Positions 37,980 to 49,700 of a stretch of DNA of 64,000 bases are shown here, piece after piece; the first letter of the stretch is position 1, and each line of letters starts with the position of its first letter. Both the position numbers and the translations under genes were made by a program. The notes under the pieces are model-generated. The model saw nothing but the letters and a program-made list of their open reading frames with translations. It did no database searches and was not told the origin of the DNA. This stretch comes from Haplosporangium gracile (Eukaryota; Mortierellomycota; Mortierellomycetes; Mortierellales; Mortierellaceae). Location: assembly GCA_015499985.1 (NCBI GenBank), contig JAAAUF010000043.1, forward strand, positions 8,325-72,324. The letters run 5' to 3'.

Positions 37980-38628
37980 GGTAGTGTTGTTATTGACGAT
38001 GAGAACAGAGGATGAGAAAAAAAAAAAAGGAGGAGATGGGTTGGCGTATTTGGAGCAAATCGTCGGCGTATTTGTCTACACACCTACCCTCGACCAGGTG
38101 TGTTTGTGTGGCGGATTTATTTCTCAAATACGCTCCGATTTCAGGCCGAGCGGATTTCGAAATACACCGCAAAATGCCCCAAATAACAGTGCGATGGTTC
38201 AATTGCCCCGACCACGCACAGCATATTCGATTGCGCCCAAGCGAGCAAAGGTAAGCGGTCCGACCCTTTTATGCCCTTATTAGATCGTGGGTTGGCTGAC
38301 TGGCTGGCTGGTTGGCTGGAGGCATGAGAATAGAATACTAAACTGCGGGGTCAACAGGATAAACGGAGGCGAATGAGGAGGAAGACACACGCACTCACTC
38401 ATCGCCTCTTCTTCTTCCAACCTGACCCTCCATCATCCCTTTTCGCACGCATTCACTTTCTCTCATTCATACACATAGCCCTCTCCTCCTGTTGTTGCTC
38501 ACCTCCCATCACCTCATTCATTCGCAAAGAGCATGCTCCTCTCTGCCTCACATCCTGTGCTCCCACTGCGCACCAGCCACTCTCCTTCTCCTCCCCTTTT
38601 CATACTACCCTTGAAAGAGACACACACC
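37980..38628. promoter_or_regulatory. Right flank of the transposon and upstream region of F-box gene 3
   Basis: The transposon's right end should lie in 37980-38290; a GGCTG/GGTTG microrepeat follows at about 38285-38318. From 38390 to 38620 the sequence is CT-rich, the leader type seen before other start codons here. An in-frame upstream ATG at 38533 would extend F-box gene 3 by 32 residues. Confidence 0.45.
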
Positions 38629-40578
38629 ATGTCTCAGTCGCAACAATTGCCTCTGCCCTTGCGAGCCACCGCGACTTTTTTATGCATCTCTGAGCTGCTA
38701 GACATGGTCTTCTCCTTCACTCCCCAGGACACCCTCCGCAAAACTGTCATCCTCGTGTGCCACAAATGGTTCTTCCTCAACCGCCACCGGGTATCGAGAG
38801 AACTGTCCTGGGATTTCAAGTGGTTCGCAGACGATGCTGCCAAAGCTCTAACAAGGCTGCCAGGAGCAGGGCGACTGGTCTGGAGATGCGATCACTATTG
38901 TGAAAACATATGGCCAAAGTTCATCAAGACTCTCAACAGCGTCGAGAAACGACAATCGAATTCTTCGTCAGAGTCAAAGTGGAGACAGTGGCCACACAGT
39001 TCTGCTCGAGGAGACAATGGCTCCCAAAAACACCTTTTCCAGATCTACAACCCCCTCCAGCATGTTGAATTGTTTAGCAATTACCACCTCAGCGACGAAT
39101 CCCTCGGTCAATTGACATTCCCTTCCACCTTAACGACGCTCAAGATATATCGCTACTGGACCAGCACTCTTGACATTGGCAGGATTTTCGCAATCTGTCC
39201 ACACCTCGAGGTCCTCCATACCGGCAGTCGAGCTCTATTGAGTCTCCAAGGAACGTGGACATCACAAGAACCAGCAGTTGGATTGGATCCGTTGCCACTG
39301 AGATCGCTTGTGCTGGAGAACGTCAAATTGTCGCAGTCTTGGCTCGAACAACTAGTCGCGAGGACTCCACAACTCAAGGAACTTAAACTCATTAGGATCA
39401 CCAGTTCAAGCGGCAGTACCTGTAATTGGCCAAGTCTCTTTCAGCACTTGAGGTCGCTACCCTTCGCACTGCACAAGTTCCACTACTCAGTGCACGGGGA
39501 ATTCCCTTCGGAAGACGATCTCAACGACATGCTGTACGCTCTATGCCCCAATGGATCAGAACGGACACTTTGGAGCTACAACCTCACACCAGAGATTGTC
39601 AGGAGCCTGACTGAGCAGCCGAGCGTATTGACCAGCCTAGACGTTCTTTGGCACCACCTGACGATCTGTCATTCCGATGGTTGGAAGGAAGGAGACCACT
39701 TTTATTCGTCGACACCCCTCCACCGTCTGCTCTGCGAGTCTCCCGGCCTTCGACACCTCAAGAGCCTCAAGGCACCATACCTGATTGAACATATGGACGT
39801 CCACCATAGGATCAAGGCTTACTACCACAGCATTTCCCCAGATCCTGTTGAGGGAGGAGAGGCGCATATATTCCATCCAGGCGTTTGGGTATGCCGAAAC
39901 CTTCAGGTACTTCACCTTCAAGTCCATAGTCATGGAGGCTACGTTGTTCATGGCAACTCCGAACGACAGGTTCTCCTTGGGTATATATCAAGAACGCTAT
40001 TCAGCTACATATCCAAGGTGACGCCACAGTTGAGAGATCTTCACATCGAAGAGCCTTACGCCTGCTCGATACTCCCAGGGGCATTCTCATTTCGGACCCA
40101 CCTGTCAGAACATCTCTATGGCGGTCTGCCTCTGCTTTCGTCGCTTCGATATTTGGAACGCCTTCGTGTCGAGTTTAATGACATCTCGTGTGACATCTAC
40201 CAAATCAATTGGATCTTCAGCGCTGGCAGAAATTTGCAGGACAAAAGTGCACGTCGGGCTATTATGTCCAAGTGGGAGGGTCAATTAGAGCGCGAGACTC
40301 AAACGGAGGCGATCAGACTGCAGAGCACTACTGTCGTTCCACTGTCAGGCACATGGTCGCATGATATCGAGTTGCTGAAGGACCTTAGGTCGACAGGGCT
40401 GTTACAGGAGGTCAAGACAAGGCTGGAGGCGATCGACAAGGACGAGTGTGAATGTCTTCCTAGCCTTCAAAAGCTATCGCTAAACCGCGAGCTTGAACGT
40501 TCACCCGAGCGCAGCATGGGATCGATATTCGTTCCTATGCCTACCAAGAAGTCGATGTGGTCACTGTTCCGGTCCTGA
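38629..40578 (+). CDS. F-box/LRR-like protein 3 (649 aa, intronless)
   Basis: The only intact F-box/LRR copy inside the accessory island. Start chosen at 38629 (CACCATGTC, MSQSQQLPLP), because the frame upstream to 38533 encodes low-complexity Ser/Pro/Leu from the CT-rich leader. The F-box is at residues 19-52 (CISELLDMVFSFTPQDTLRK, then VCHKWFFLN). Leucine-rich segments include LTTLKI, LEVLHT, LRSLVL and LKELKL. The shared central block TLWSYNLTPEIVRSLTEQPS and the C-terminal motifs INWIFSAGRNLQ and STGLLQEVKTRLEAIDKDEC, then LPSLQKLSL, place it with the copies at 157-2229 and 6251-8251. Probably an SCF substrate receptor; the target is unknown. Confidence 0.88.
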   Translation: MSQSQQLPLPLRATATFLCISELLDMVFSFTPQDTLRKTVILVCHKWFFLNRHRVSRELSWDFKWFADDAAKALTRLPGAGRLVWRCDHYCENIWPKFIKTLNSVEKRQSNSSSESKWRQWPHSSARGDNGSQKHLFQIYNPLQHVELFSNYHLSDESLGQLTFPSTLTTLKIYRYWTSTLDIGRIFAICPHLEVLHTGSRALLSLQGTWTSQEPAVGLDPLPLRSLVLENVKLSQSWLEQLVARTPQLKELKLIRITSSSGSTCNWPSLFQHLRSLPFALHKFHYSVHGEFPSEDDLNDMLYALCPNGSERTLWSYNLTPEIVRSLTEQPSVLTSLDVLWHHLTICHSDGWKEGDHFYSSTPLHRLLCESPGLRHLKSLKAPYLIEHMDVHHRIKAYYHSISPDPVEGGEAHIFHPGVWVCRNLQVLHLQVHSHGGYVVHGNSERQVLLGYISRTLFSYISKVTPQLRDLHIEEPYACSILPGAFSFRTHLSEHLYGGLPLLSSLRYLERLRVEFNDISCDIYQINWIFSAGRNLQDKSARRAIMSKWEGQLERETQTEAIRLQSTTVVPLSGTWSHDIELLKDLRSTGLLQEVKTRLEAIDKDECECLPSLQKLSLNRELERSPERSMGSIFVPMPTKKSMWSLFRS

Positions 40579-40889
40579 ATAACAATAATAAAAAAAGGAG
40601 CAGCAATAGTCTGCTTCTAATGCATCCATCCACACATGCTTTTCCATATTGGGATATGCTACCCTTGTCTATGCATACTGCTCACACCCTCAATCAAACA
40701 CATAAACACGCACGCAAGCAAACAAGCAGGCAAATATTGAAGAATAATCAAGGCAGCCGTACGTCTCCTCTTTTTTCCCCACCAAAACACATACATATAT
40801 ACACGCCATGCTCACAGTTTCGTACAGGAACGACATGCACAAAAGCTACCCGTCTCTGGAAGCAGATCCACTAAGGACCACTAAACTTC
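40579..40889. other. Intergenic spacer
   Basis: No gene is supported. The sequence holds CA-rich short repeats (about 40680-40800) and the probable 5' remains of the next pseudogene. Confidence 0.35.
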
Positions 40890-41908
40890 CTAACTCAAGA
40901 TACTACGCCTTTTGGAAACCATCTTTGTGTTATCGGCGACAACACTATCGGCAATGTCGCCATTTATGTCTGTCGCCAATGGTTCCTCCTCAACAACTTT
41001 CGTATCGCCCGTGAGGTGTGGGAGGATTGTCACTGGCTCCTCTCAGAACTGAAAAAAGTCAAGCCACTGCGCCTCCGTACAACCCGTCGCCTTGAGAGCT
41101 TAGCAAATAAGGTCTTAGCAAATAAGGTGACTACTACCAAAGCCAACGGACTCTTCTCGACCCCTTACAGGACTGCTGCGTCCAACTTATGGATTCTCAG
41201 CTACGTCTGGAACAGAGTGCATACTCGACAAGGACCCGCGAGGAGACGATATTATGCGACGATGGCTCACCCAGCACCAACACCAACACTCGTATGAACA
41301 GTGTCCTCAGGGGTCGATTGCCTGGGCTCGTCGTTACGAAAGAATGTTATGACAACATCCTCACCTTACTCGACCTTCAACGTGAATTGATACCTGACCT
41401 GACCCGACTTACCCTCGACTCGTGGGGTTACTGCACCATCTATCCCGGTAGAATTCTCTATCGTGCTCACTCCTGGGATCACTCATCACCCAGACCTTGT
41501 ACACAATCACTCTTCGAGGACCTTGGATCAAGGGCAGTTAGCCGGAGTCTCGAAGGAGGAATGTGTCTAATGGCTCGACTCACAGAGTTACGGATATTCC
41601 ACATGGGTATGTTTGATCGATGGGGGTTGGACCGGATGACCGTGACCGACAACTTTGAAGAGTCAATTGGAAGTAAAGAGAAAGGCACAAAGTTGTTGTA
41701 GGGTGAAGTTGGACGCTGCGTCGGGAAAAGAAAAAAGAGAAGGCGCGTCACTTGCCCCGGTATAAAAATGAAGGAACGATTGCCGATCGAGCTGACGAAG
41801 AACTCCGGGACGAAATACAGTACTTAAGTCTTCTTGAGGATGTTGCACTGGCGATCACGAAGTTGGACTTTGACCTCAAATTCCTATGGTGGCCGAGGCA
41901 GCAGTAGT
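40890..41908 (+). pseudogene. F-box/LRR pseudogene 3 (heavily truncated)
   Basis: A frame over 40903-41080 encodes YVCRQWFLLNNFRIAREVWE, the second half of an F-box followed by the usual RE-V-W segment. Only a short part of the repeats remains. Then come LIPDLTRLTLDSWGYCTIYP and SLEGGMCLMARLTELRIFHM in another frame. The family C-terminus survives as DEELRDEIQYLSLLEDVALA and ends in WWPRQQ at TAG 41906-41908. Frame changes and the missing middle show that the gene is dead. Confidence 0.75.
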
Positions 41909-42297
41909 TGTCGATGTTCCTCGCCTGTGGATTTGGTCAATCGCCCGAGGTGGTTGAACGTAAGTTGAAGAGCAGAATCTCTCCTGGGGGGTGGTCAAAA
42001 TGGCAAGGATGGGAAATGCTGGGCTAACTGAGCATTCTCAGCCAATCATTTTGTTTCAGTTCAAAGACCGTAAATACTAAACATCGTACAAATCCTACCA
42101 ATTTATCTTTAATATCTGCTGACGGCAAACATAGTACACTCGGCAATGGGAGTAGAATCAAGCGTACGAAACATAGTCCTTGGGCACGGTCCCTCTCCCC
42201 TCCGTCCATTTAGAGGAATATCAATTTTCGCAAATGCTACGCTTCTCGCTACTCTCCTGGTCTTTTAGACAACGTCCGTAAGATACTTATTTTTAAT
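41909..42297. other. Intergenic, 3' of the LPMO-like gene
   Basis: No coding feature is seen. The stretch separates pseudogene 3 from the 3' end of the minus-strand LPMO-like gene. Confidence 0.35.
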
Positions 42298-43110
42298 TTA
42301 CAAAAACAGCGGTACTAAAGAAAGCATGATGGTCGTCGAAATAAACAACACCCATGATTGCAAATGGCTCCTCCTTCCACCGGCTGCATTCTTATTTGGT
42401 TTAGAAGAAGAAGGGTCAGGGGTTGGTGCTACCCCTGTTCCTGAACCTTTGACAGTGATGGTGATGGGTTTTCTAGCATCAAAGAGCTCATGGTCGTCAG
42501 GGTCGGTGGGATTGGGGAACTCGGGGATGATGCCGTAGGTGGTGTTGTAATTAGCCAGGAGAGGCTCGAATCCATTGACACTCCCACCATCCCTTCCTTC
42601 GACTCGGATATCCGCGCAATTAGAATAGAGCTCACGGACTCCGATCGCATTGACCCATAGCCACATAAAGGTAACGTCGCCTGATGGAGCATCTTGGGGA
42701 ATCGTTACAGGGATTTTGACGGCCTGACCAGTGACGGCGCCTTGAAGACAAATTCGGATCTCGGTCTGGATGACGACCCAGGTTTTCTCACGGTCATAAG
42801 AGAGAGCCCACTGACAATGCCCTCCTCCGTGCGCAGAGCCAATACCGTATTCTGTGGAGATCGACTCGCCTGCCTTGTAGATCGTGCGTTTTGCATATGG
42901 GACGGAGTGCTTGCAAAGAGGTTGAGTGTTAATTCCGCCACTGCTGATGGGCGCATTGGTGTTGTAGTCGATCGATTGGCCGGCAGGCGGGGAAGGACAT
43001 CCGAGGGCGGACGAGTATCGAGCACATGGTGTGGTGAGGTCGACATGGGCATGGGCAATCAAGGCTGCGAGCTGGAGTATAGAGATTAACAGAATGGATT
43101 TCCGAAGCAT
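42298..43110 (-). CDS. Secreted, GPI-anchored LPMO-like protein
   Basis: Intronless, 270 aa. The signal peptide is residues 1-21 (LLISILQLAALIAHA); cleavage would leave His22 (HVDLTTPCARYSS) at the N-terminus, as required for the copper histidine brace of lytic polysaccharide monooxygenases. The core has AGQSIDYNTNAPISS, PLCKHSVPY, AHGGGHCQWALSYDREKTWV (probable second brace His) and TFMWLWVNAIGVRELYSNCA. This pattern matches the small secreted LPMO_10-like (chitin-binding type 4/X325-like) proteins of early-diverging fungi. A linker PTPDPSSSKPNKNAAGG leads to a C-terminal hydrophobic end, SWVLFISTTIMLSLVPLFL, consistent with GPI attachment. GPI-anchored members of related families can serve copper handling rather than polysaccharide cleavage, so the enzymatic role is not settled. 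Confidence 0.75.
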   Translation of the reverse strand: MLRKSILLISILQLAALIAHAHVDLTTPCARYSSALGCPSPPAGQSIDYNTNAPISSGGINTQPLCKHSVPYAKRTIYKAGESISTEYGIGSAHGGGHCQWALSYDREKTWVVIQTEIRICLQGAVTGQAVKIPVTIPQDAPSGDVTFMWLWVNAIGVRELYSNCADIRVEGRDGGSVNGFEPLLANYNTTYGIIPEFPNPTDPDDHELFDARKPITITVKGSGTGVAPTPDPSSSKPNKNAAGGRRSHLQSWVLFISTTIMLSLVPLFL

Positions 43111-44350
43111 TTTGTGGAGTCTGTGTGGATAGTCTTATGGGTGGGTGTGCGGGGACAAAGAGAAGAATGGAAGGGGCAGGACGGGAGCAGGACAGGAGTA
43201 AGTGGAAGACAAAAAAGAGGAGGAGACCCTTTTTATAGGTACTGAACTGTGGGCGCAGAGCCAGCCAGCTTGGCCAAGCACTGCCTCAGTTAGTAAACCA
43301 TTTCACTTGCCAATTGAGCCCATATTCAATGGATTGGAGAACACCCCTTCTGATAATTACTCGATGATGGCATCTACTGTCTGTGTACCGCACATCTACC
43401 AGCAACAAACAAACCTTATTATCCTAGAGAAAAGTAGACAGACACAATTGGAAAAGACAACAAAAGAGTAATATCCTCTCTCTCTCTCTCCATAGTCGAA
43501 GTGCCAGCAACATCACATAGCGTATGGTGTTCAACCCAACACCAATGGCAGAAAAAAATCACCCCAAGAATTCACAAAAACAACAAGCATGTAAACAACT
43601 TAATTGCCGGATCGCCGCTCTTGTTCGTGTTCTCGGACAACCTTCTATTTCACGCTTTTGTTTTTATTTTCTCGGTCCACAAACCGGGCTCTCTCTGGGT
43701 CAACAAAAGACGATAGGGAATTGGATCGCACAAGCACTAGTGTGAATTGTTTTTTTTGTTTTTGTTTGTGTTTTTGACACTGCTGTCGTGGACTGGAAGG
43801 GGGAAGTGCGTGCCCTGCGCCATGGGTGCCCCTCAGGCAGAGAAGAAGAAGGAGGAAAGGAGGGAGATGTGAAGTGCCCTACGGTAAGGGTGAGATCCCG
43901 CGGAGGAATGTTGTGTATTTGTTTTTTTCTTCTACTTGAACAGATGCATTGCTGGCACAGCACCAAACCCTTCGACCCTTTGACATGCCTAGATGTACTC
44001 TCCACTACAAATAAACAGCAGTAACCCTTCGCTGTTACTTCTTGCCTCCCTCAGAATACCTTAGTAGGCATTGACAATGTGAATCGTGTTGTGTCGAAAA
44101 TGATATCGCCTTTTTGTTGGCGTATCAAGCAAATCTTAGGATGCCACCAATCTTGCCACCGGAAAAGCCTCTCAATTGTCATTTCAAGCGGTCTAGGCTC
44201 CCCCCTCCCGTTCCGCTTGCCCTCCTTCAACTAAGGTCACCAACCCCTGTTATCTTTTGTCACCCTAGCACTTTTTTCTGTTGTTCTTTCCAACCCCTTT
44301 CTTTCCTTCTCCCCTTTCGTCTGTCTTGTCTGGACAACCTCAAAACTACC
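43111..44350. other. Intergenic, upstream of the LPMO-like gene
   Basis: More than 1.2 kb without a supported gene. The first part is the 5' region of the LPMO-like gene. A short (TC)n run lies near 43477-43490 and a T/G-rich stretch near 43748-43780. Bases 44190-44340 are CT-rich, probably the old leader of the following F-box copy. Confidence 0.4.
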
Positions 44351-46315
44351 ATGTCCACTTTCCGCGCCCTGGTTTCGATACATCAGCGACTTGTGTTCTC
44401 TTTTGTCCCCCACAGCAGGACTAGGACCAAGAGCAGGACCAACACACCCCTCTCCCCTTGACATCTCTGGGATCTTGCAACATATTTTCAATCAAATCGA
44501 TGACGCGTGACTGTTGTGCGCGTGTGCCGTTCCTGGTACATACTCCAGCAACGCCGTATCGTACGCGAGGTCCTCTGGCACAGCAACCCGACTCACAACT
44601 AACTTCGAGCCATGTCCGAGGAACAAGTGCAGAGAGCGACTCACATCTACTGTTACTTTCAGCGTGATAGACAACGTTTCTCGGATGAGATGAATTGGCT
44701 TATCATTTGCCTGCAAACGGAAACGGAGTAGTGAAGACCCGACAGAATCATGCAAAAGATCCTGTGGCGGAGCGTGGCACTGGACGAAACGACAAATCAG
44801 AGACTCCCGAGGACAGAGGTCTTCCAAGTATTTGCAATGCCCAGCCACTTCGTGCCCTCACCCTGGAAGGGTATGTTAACCCCAGTCTTGGTCTTCCCCT
44901 TTTTTTTTATCATACATATTGTTGATCGCCACCTTAACGGTCCAGCAGCAGGGCATTTATGAGTTTGCAACAAAGCAATTTTTTTAAGCCTGCCCTCGAC
45001 TTATGGGGCTGCCCTTGGGGTCTGTAGGAACGAGTGTCCTTTCGACACCTTGCTTTACAGGATCGACACTAACAAGCGACAACAATTCCACAGACACAGG
45101 AACGCATACTTCTTTCTATTTGCGCCTCTAAAGTCTGATCTTTATCTACGTTCAGCTGTCACAAACATGCCAGGAAACCCTGTTGTTAGTCAGCCCAGAG
45201 ATGCAGAGTCTGAAAGGTGTCGTGCGCGGGAAAGTCAACATCGCCCCAGAGTACGACGTTACCCATCTGAGTGCGCACTTGAGTTCTTTGAACATGACGC
45301 TCGACACGTTTTACTTTTCATTCCTTGTCGGAGATAAGGTTTTACTTATGACAATTTGTGACCATCATGAAGTGATGTCCGCGAGCAACAAGATGGACTC
45401 TTCATGGCCAGGAACTAAGATCGAGCCTGTACCAGATGCTCTCCAGCCACCCAAATACCATCACCACATTGGAGTTTATGGGCCAGACAGGGTATCTGCA
45501 TGCTTGCAATGTCGACTGCCACATTAATGGAGCTCAAGGTCACTCGCACTGGATACTCGCATTACCACTTGGATGTCTTTTATTCGACCACAGTGACCTT
45601 GTCTCTGGAAAACGGTATACTGGACGACGGGCCGCCCCGGATGTAGGCTTGCTCGCGCATTCGCACCCTACATATGGTCATTTGTAATTTCAACGCGGAT
45701 CCTGCAGCGGCACAAATGACCTTTGGATACATCTCTAGAGTGTCCGCAACTACAAGATGTCTGGATCTGTGAACTTGTATTGCCGCAGCCTTTGCGAACC
45801 TATGGGCGTGAACTGGCGCCTTTCTTTAACATCAATGGCGGACTTTATTTTTTGACGCGGCTGGAGGATCTGAGGAGACTACGAATTGGACAGAAGGATG
45901 TGCAGGCCCCAGTCAACAGTTGGGACATTGACTGGATGATCCCTCTGGATAAGAAGACTTGGTGGCAGCAAGAATGGAGCAAAGAGAAGCGCCGGTTTTG
46001 GTTTGCAACGTCAAGGAATCATTGGAGCAAGATTCTGGTGATGTGGAGACCAGGGTTCGCGGGATTGACGAGCATGTCGATGCTGTGACGGAGATCCATG
46101 GTGCTACTACTTCTACTATTAAGGAGATGAATTTACCAGCTGAGTCATTGCGGACTGTTGTAAGATGTCAAACTGGTGGTCGACGAGCTGGACAAGAAAG
46201 GGTACCAGGGTTGGCCAGAGCTCCATCGGATCTCCCTCTGCCAGTCGCATGGTGTCGGGCAGTCGGTCGAAAAGGAGGTTAAGATTGCTGAAGCGAAGAT
46301 GAGTAAGGATAAATA
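44351..46315 (+). pseudogene. F-box/LRR pseudogene 4
   Basis: An ATG in a good context (ACCATGTCC) at 44351 opens the relic. The F-box is read from 44449 as PLPLDISGILQHIFNQIDDA, then a TGA at 44508-44510. It continues in frame with WYILQQRRIVREVLWHS. The leucine-rich middle is scattered over frames (for example MQSLKGVVRGKVNIAPEYDV at 45200 and CPQLQDVWICELVL at 45738). The C-terminus retains SWDIDWMIPLDKK and, in another frame, QGWPELHRISLCQSHG, ending at TAA 46313-46315. Nearly full length, so decay is by small lesions rather than deletion. Confidence 0.8.
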
Positions 46316-46750
46316 AAAAACAAACAGGTTGCTCATCTATGGGCTTGAGTCTTTTGTTGTTCCTATTCATGTGGATGTATGTATGTGATCCAATCGGTCT
46401 AATTCTTCGCCTTGCGCCATTAGTCAATTGCATGTGAGCTTTATTTTTTTTTTTCATCCTGCATCTCTTTGCTTGCACTTCCACCATGGGCCACAGAGGC
46501 GCTCTCACTCATCCGTCGACCTTTTTTTTCGAGTGTTCGTTGAGTGGATGCTTCACATTACCATTTGCATTTCTTTCCCTCTCTCTATCTCTCTCACTCT
46601 TTCTCTCTCCCCATAAGCATTGTGAGTTTGTCATCTTTCTTTCGTACTTCTTTCTTTCCTCCCAAAACAAACCTCCCACTCCTCTTCCCCCTCTTCATAC
46701 TCTCCTCCTTTCTGGTCTTAAAACCCTCAAAATACCCACCCTACACCGAA
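46316..46750. promoter_or_regulatory. Upstream region with CT-rich leader
   Basis: No gene is supported. Bases 46565-46740 are CT-rich with CTCT runs directly before the next start codon. Confidence 0.45.
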
Positions 46751-49700
46751 ATGACGGTATCGAACAGCGACTGGCAAGAATTCTCTTCTGGCTCGGACAC
46801 CATCGAAATCCGAGTCCTCCCAGGTACCGAAAGAACGCAAGGGCTGTCGTTTATCCTGTTCAATGACATCCAAGACATGTTTCCGGGCGTTACCCGACTC
46901 CTCAATGGAAAACGCATGGTCGGCATGATGACGGACGCGGAAGGGAACAGGTACGCATTAGTTGTTTAAATGGGATATGCTAAGCGGATGCACAGCAAAT
47001 ATCCTTCCCCCCCTCCCCCCCCCTGGACTAATGATTAACGTAAATGCTATCTCCACATGTCTCCTCAATTACCTCCTGACATAACAGATTACATCCACTA
47101 AGGGTTGAGTACCAGCCAGGATGTACCATTCAAGTCGTTACCCAGAATACTCCCGCCCCTTCTCTCTTGCCTTCTCCCTTACCTTCACCTCTGCCTTCAC
47201 CCGCCCTCCATCCAAAGATCCCAACCCGAACTTCATCCCAGCAACCAACACCCTCCACAACCACCGCTACCCCCGCCACTACTCAGGCCGACTCTTCAAA
47301 GACAGGAGAGCTTCTTCGACGAGCATCCGTTTTGGAGGCACCCAACATTCCCGCCAGCGTCAAGGAAGAGTTCTGGACCTCGGTCACGTTGTACGAAAGC
47401 TTTATTCAGGCGGTTCGCAGTGGGCAAACCGAAGACACAAACGTTATTCGAAACGATTTTCGGAGCCACTTTACGGCATTGGAGGGCGAGATGGCCAAGA
47501 ACGCCGATTTGCAGCAGCAGATGTTTGAGATGCAGCAGAGTATGGTCCAGATGCAGCAGCAGTCTCTCGATCGACTTGTGCAGATCCAGAACCGTGTCCA
47601 GGCGATTCTTGTCCAGAACTATGAGCTCCACGAGTACCCCATCCCGCGTCTCTTTATTGTGCTTCCCAAGGACCCTACTAGGTGGGATCCGAGTCGGTTG
47701 ATCCAGAACAAGTTTCGATTGTACTTTTTGTGTGAGTGTGGTGAGCATACTCGGTCGAGTCATAACAACAGTAGCATGAACCTCAACAGCAATATTCAGC
47801 AGCACCATATCCATCTCGCCAAGCATGAAGGGTACGATATTGAGACACCAACCGAGTTCTTCCGTCGATATGGGTCCTATGTCCTGGATATGCTCAACAT
47901 GCTCAAGTACGGAGCCATGGTCGCGGGGCTTACCGTCCCTGCCTTGGTCCCACTCAGGATAACGGCTACAGTCGACCAGCTCAAGGATACCCTCAACCAC
48001 TTTGCGTACAACATCGAGCCTAGCGTCAACCAGGCGATCAACTACCTCCAGGCACTGTCGACGGCTCAGAATTCGCGCAAGGGAGGTCAGACACAAGATA
48101 CTGAGAAGGGACGCAACTACATCGATGGGCTAGAGGCGTTGGAGGGTGCAGATTTACGACGACTGGGAACGTTTTTGAAAAACAAGGATTCCTTTCAAGT
48201 ACTGGGCAACTTGTACCGGATCGTGACCTCCGAGGGACATGTCAAGTGGGTCTGTCTTGACCATTACCGATCCTCTTACAACACCGCCGCTATGAAGGAT
48301 CTGACCGACTTTGTCCAGATTAATGGTGGATTTTTTGAAGAGCATACTGGCAGGGTCGAGATATAACTGTCGAGCAGCATCATCGCAGGACAGTTTTATC
48401 TGGCCATGGAACGTGGACGACTCATCCAAGAGCTCAAGGTGGCTCTGACCTGGGAAACGACTGTCAACGATTTGAAGGCCCTTCGGGATACTGTGCATCG
48501 ATCCAACTTGCTCTACCTGGACTTATCGTGCACAAACGCACCTTCGATGACTGCCACGCTGGGGAGGATCAAGGTATCGAATCCGCTCTGGGAGCTGATG
48601 ATTAATGCCAAACTACACACGTTCATCTTGTCCGCATACAAGGGCTTCTTTTCCGATACCAGCTTCTCGGCCAGAATGACGGATCTGCGGCGCCTCAAGG
48701 TCTCGGAGGTCAACTGGAAGAAGGATGGACCCCGGCTGTTGGATCTTATCCGTCACAGCCCGATGCTGTTGGACCTGTCCATCGAGTGTAACGATCTCCC
48801 CGAGGCTTACACGGCCATTACGAACGCATTTGGCACCGCCACTGCGCTGGAAAAACTTTCACTCCAGTCCGGCTCCCTGAACCGCATCCTTGTCCGACAC
48901 GAGAAGGGAGATGGCGCATCACCGGGTGAGGTCGACCTCTGGGTATCCGATCCATCAAGTCCGTTGCTGGCAAGCGTGACCAACCTGCGCTCACTCCAAA
49001 TCCGGACCGAGCTTCACATCCCTATCGGAAAACATCTCTCGACTTTGACGACCATCATGCTCAGGAACCCAAGCCTCCGCGAACTATGGATCCGTTGCCA
49101 GCTGTCAGAACTGTGTGAAGTCTTTGAGACCGTCCGTGCAGTGGCGGCGACAATGGGCACCATGACCAATCTGAAGGTCCTACGGGCCTACCGGAGCCAC
49201 ATCCAGCTCCTCACATCAAACCTGCAGGATGGCGCGGCGACAATACTCGAGCTACTCTCCTCCGAACCCAACTCGACACTCTTACCACCCTTCCTCAAGA
49301 GCTATGGGAACCGCCTAACAAAGTTCAAGATCTCAAATGGCAATCTCTCCGTACCCTTCTGGACCAGTTTAGCCGTCGACCAGTTGCTATTACAGGGCGA
49401 CGTTTCCCGAATCCAGCATATCGAGCTGGAATGCTCGTCTCTGATAGAGTCAATATGGCGGGCCCTACTGTGTATGCTCAACCATCCATCCTTCCCGGCG
49501 ACACTGGTCCATTTCTCGGTCAAGGTCGACATTGATTGGAGAAAGTCCAGACTCTGCGAGGAGATGGCCCAGTTCGTTGTCGACTGTTCTCGCTGGCTGA
49601 CGGAGGTGATTGTCGAGGTTAAGGATTTGGAAAGGTGGAAGGAAGCGTTTTTGGCGACAGGGAAGAAATCTATGTTGCATGAGAGTATCATCAAAACGTA

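Noticed and set aside
35140..38285. Terminal inverted repeats for the Harbinger element
   Set aside because: TTA triplets occur near both ends, but the adjoining sequences align no better than expected by chance; not called.
48354..48390. Intron that would remove the TAA at 48364
   Set aside because: Donor GTCGAG is poor and the intron would be only about 37 bases, shorter than every intron modelled in this window.
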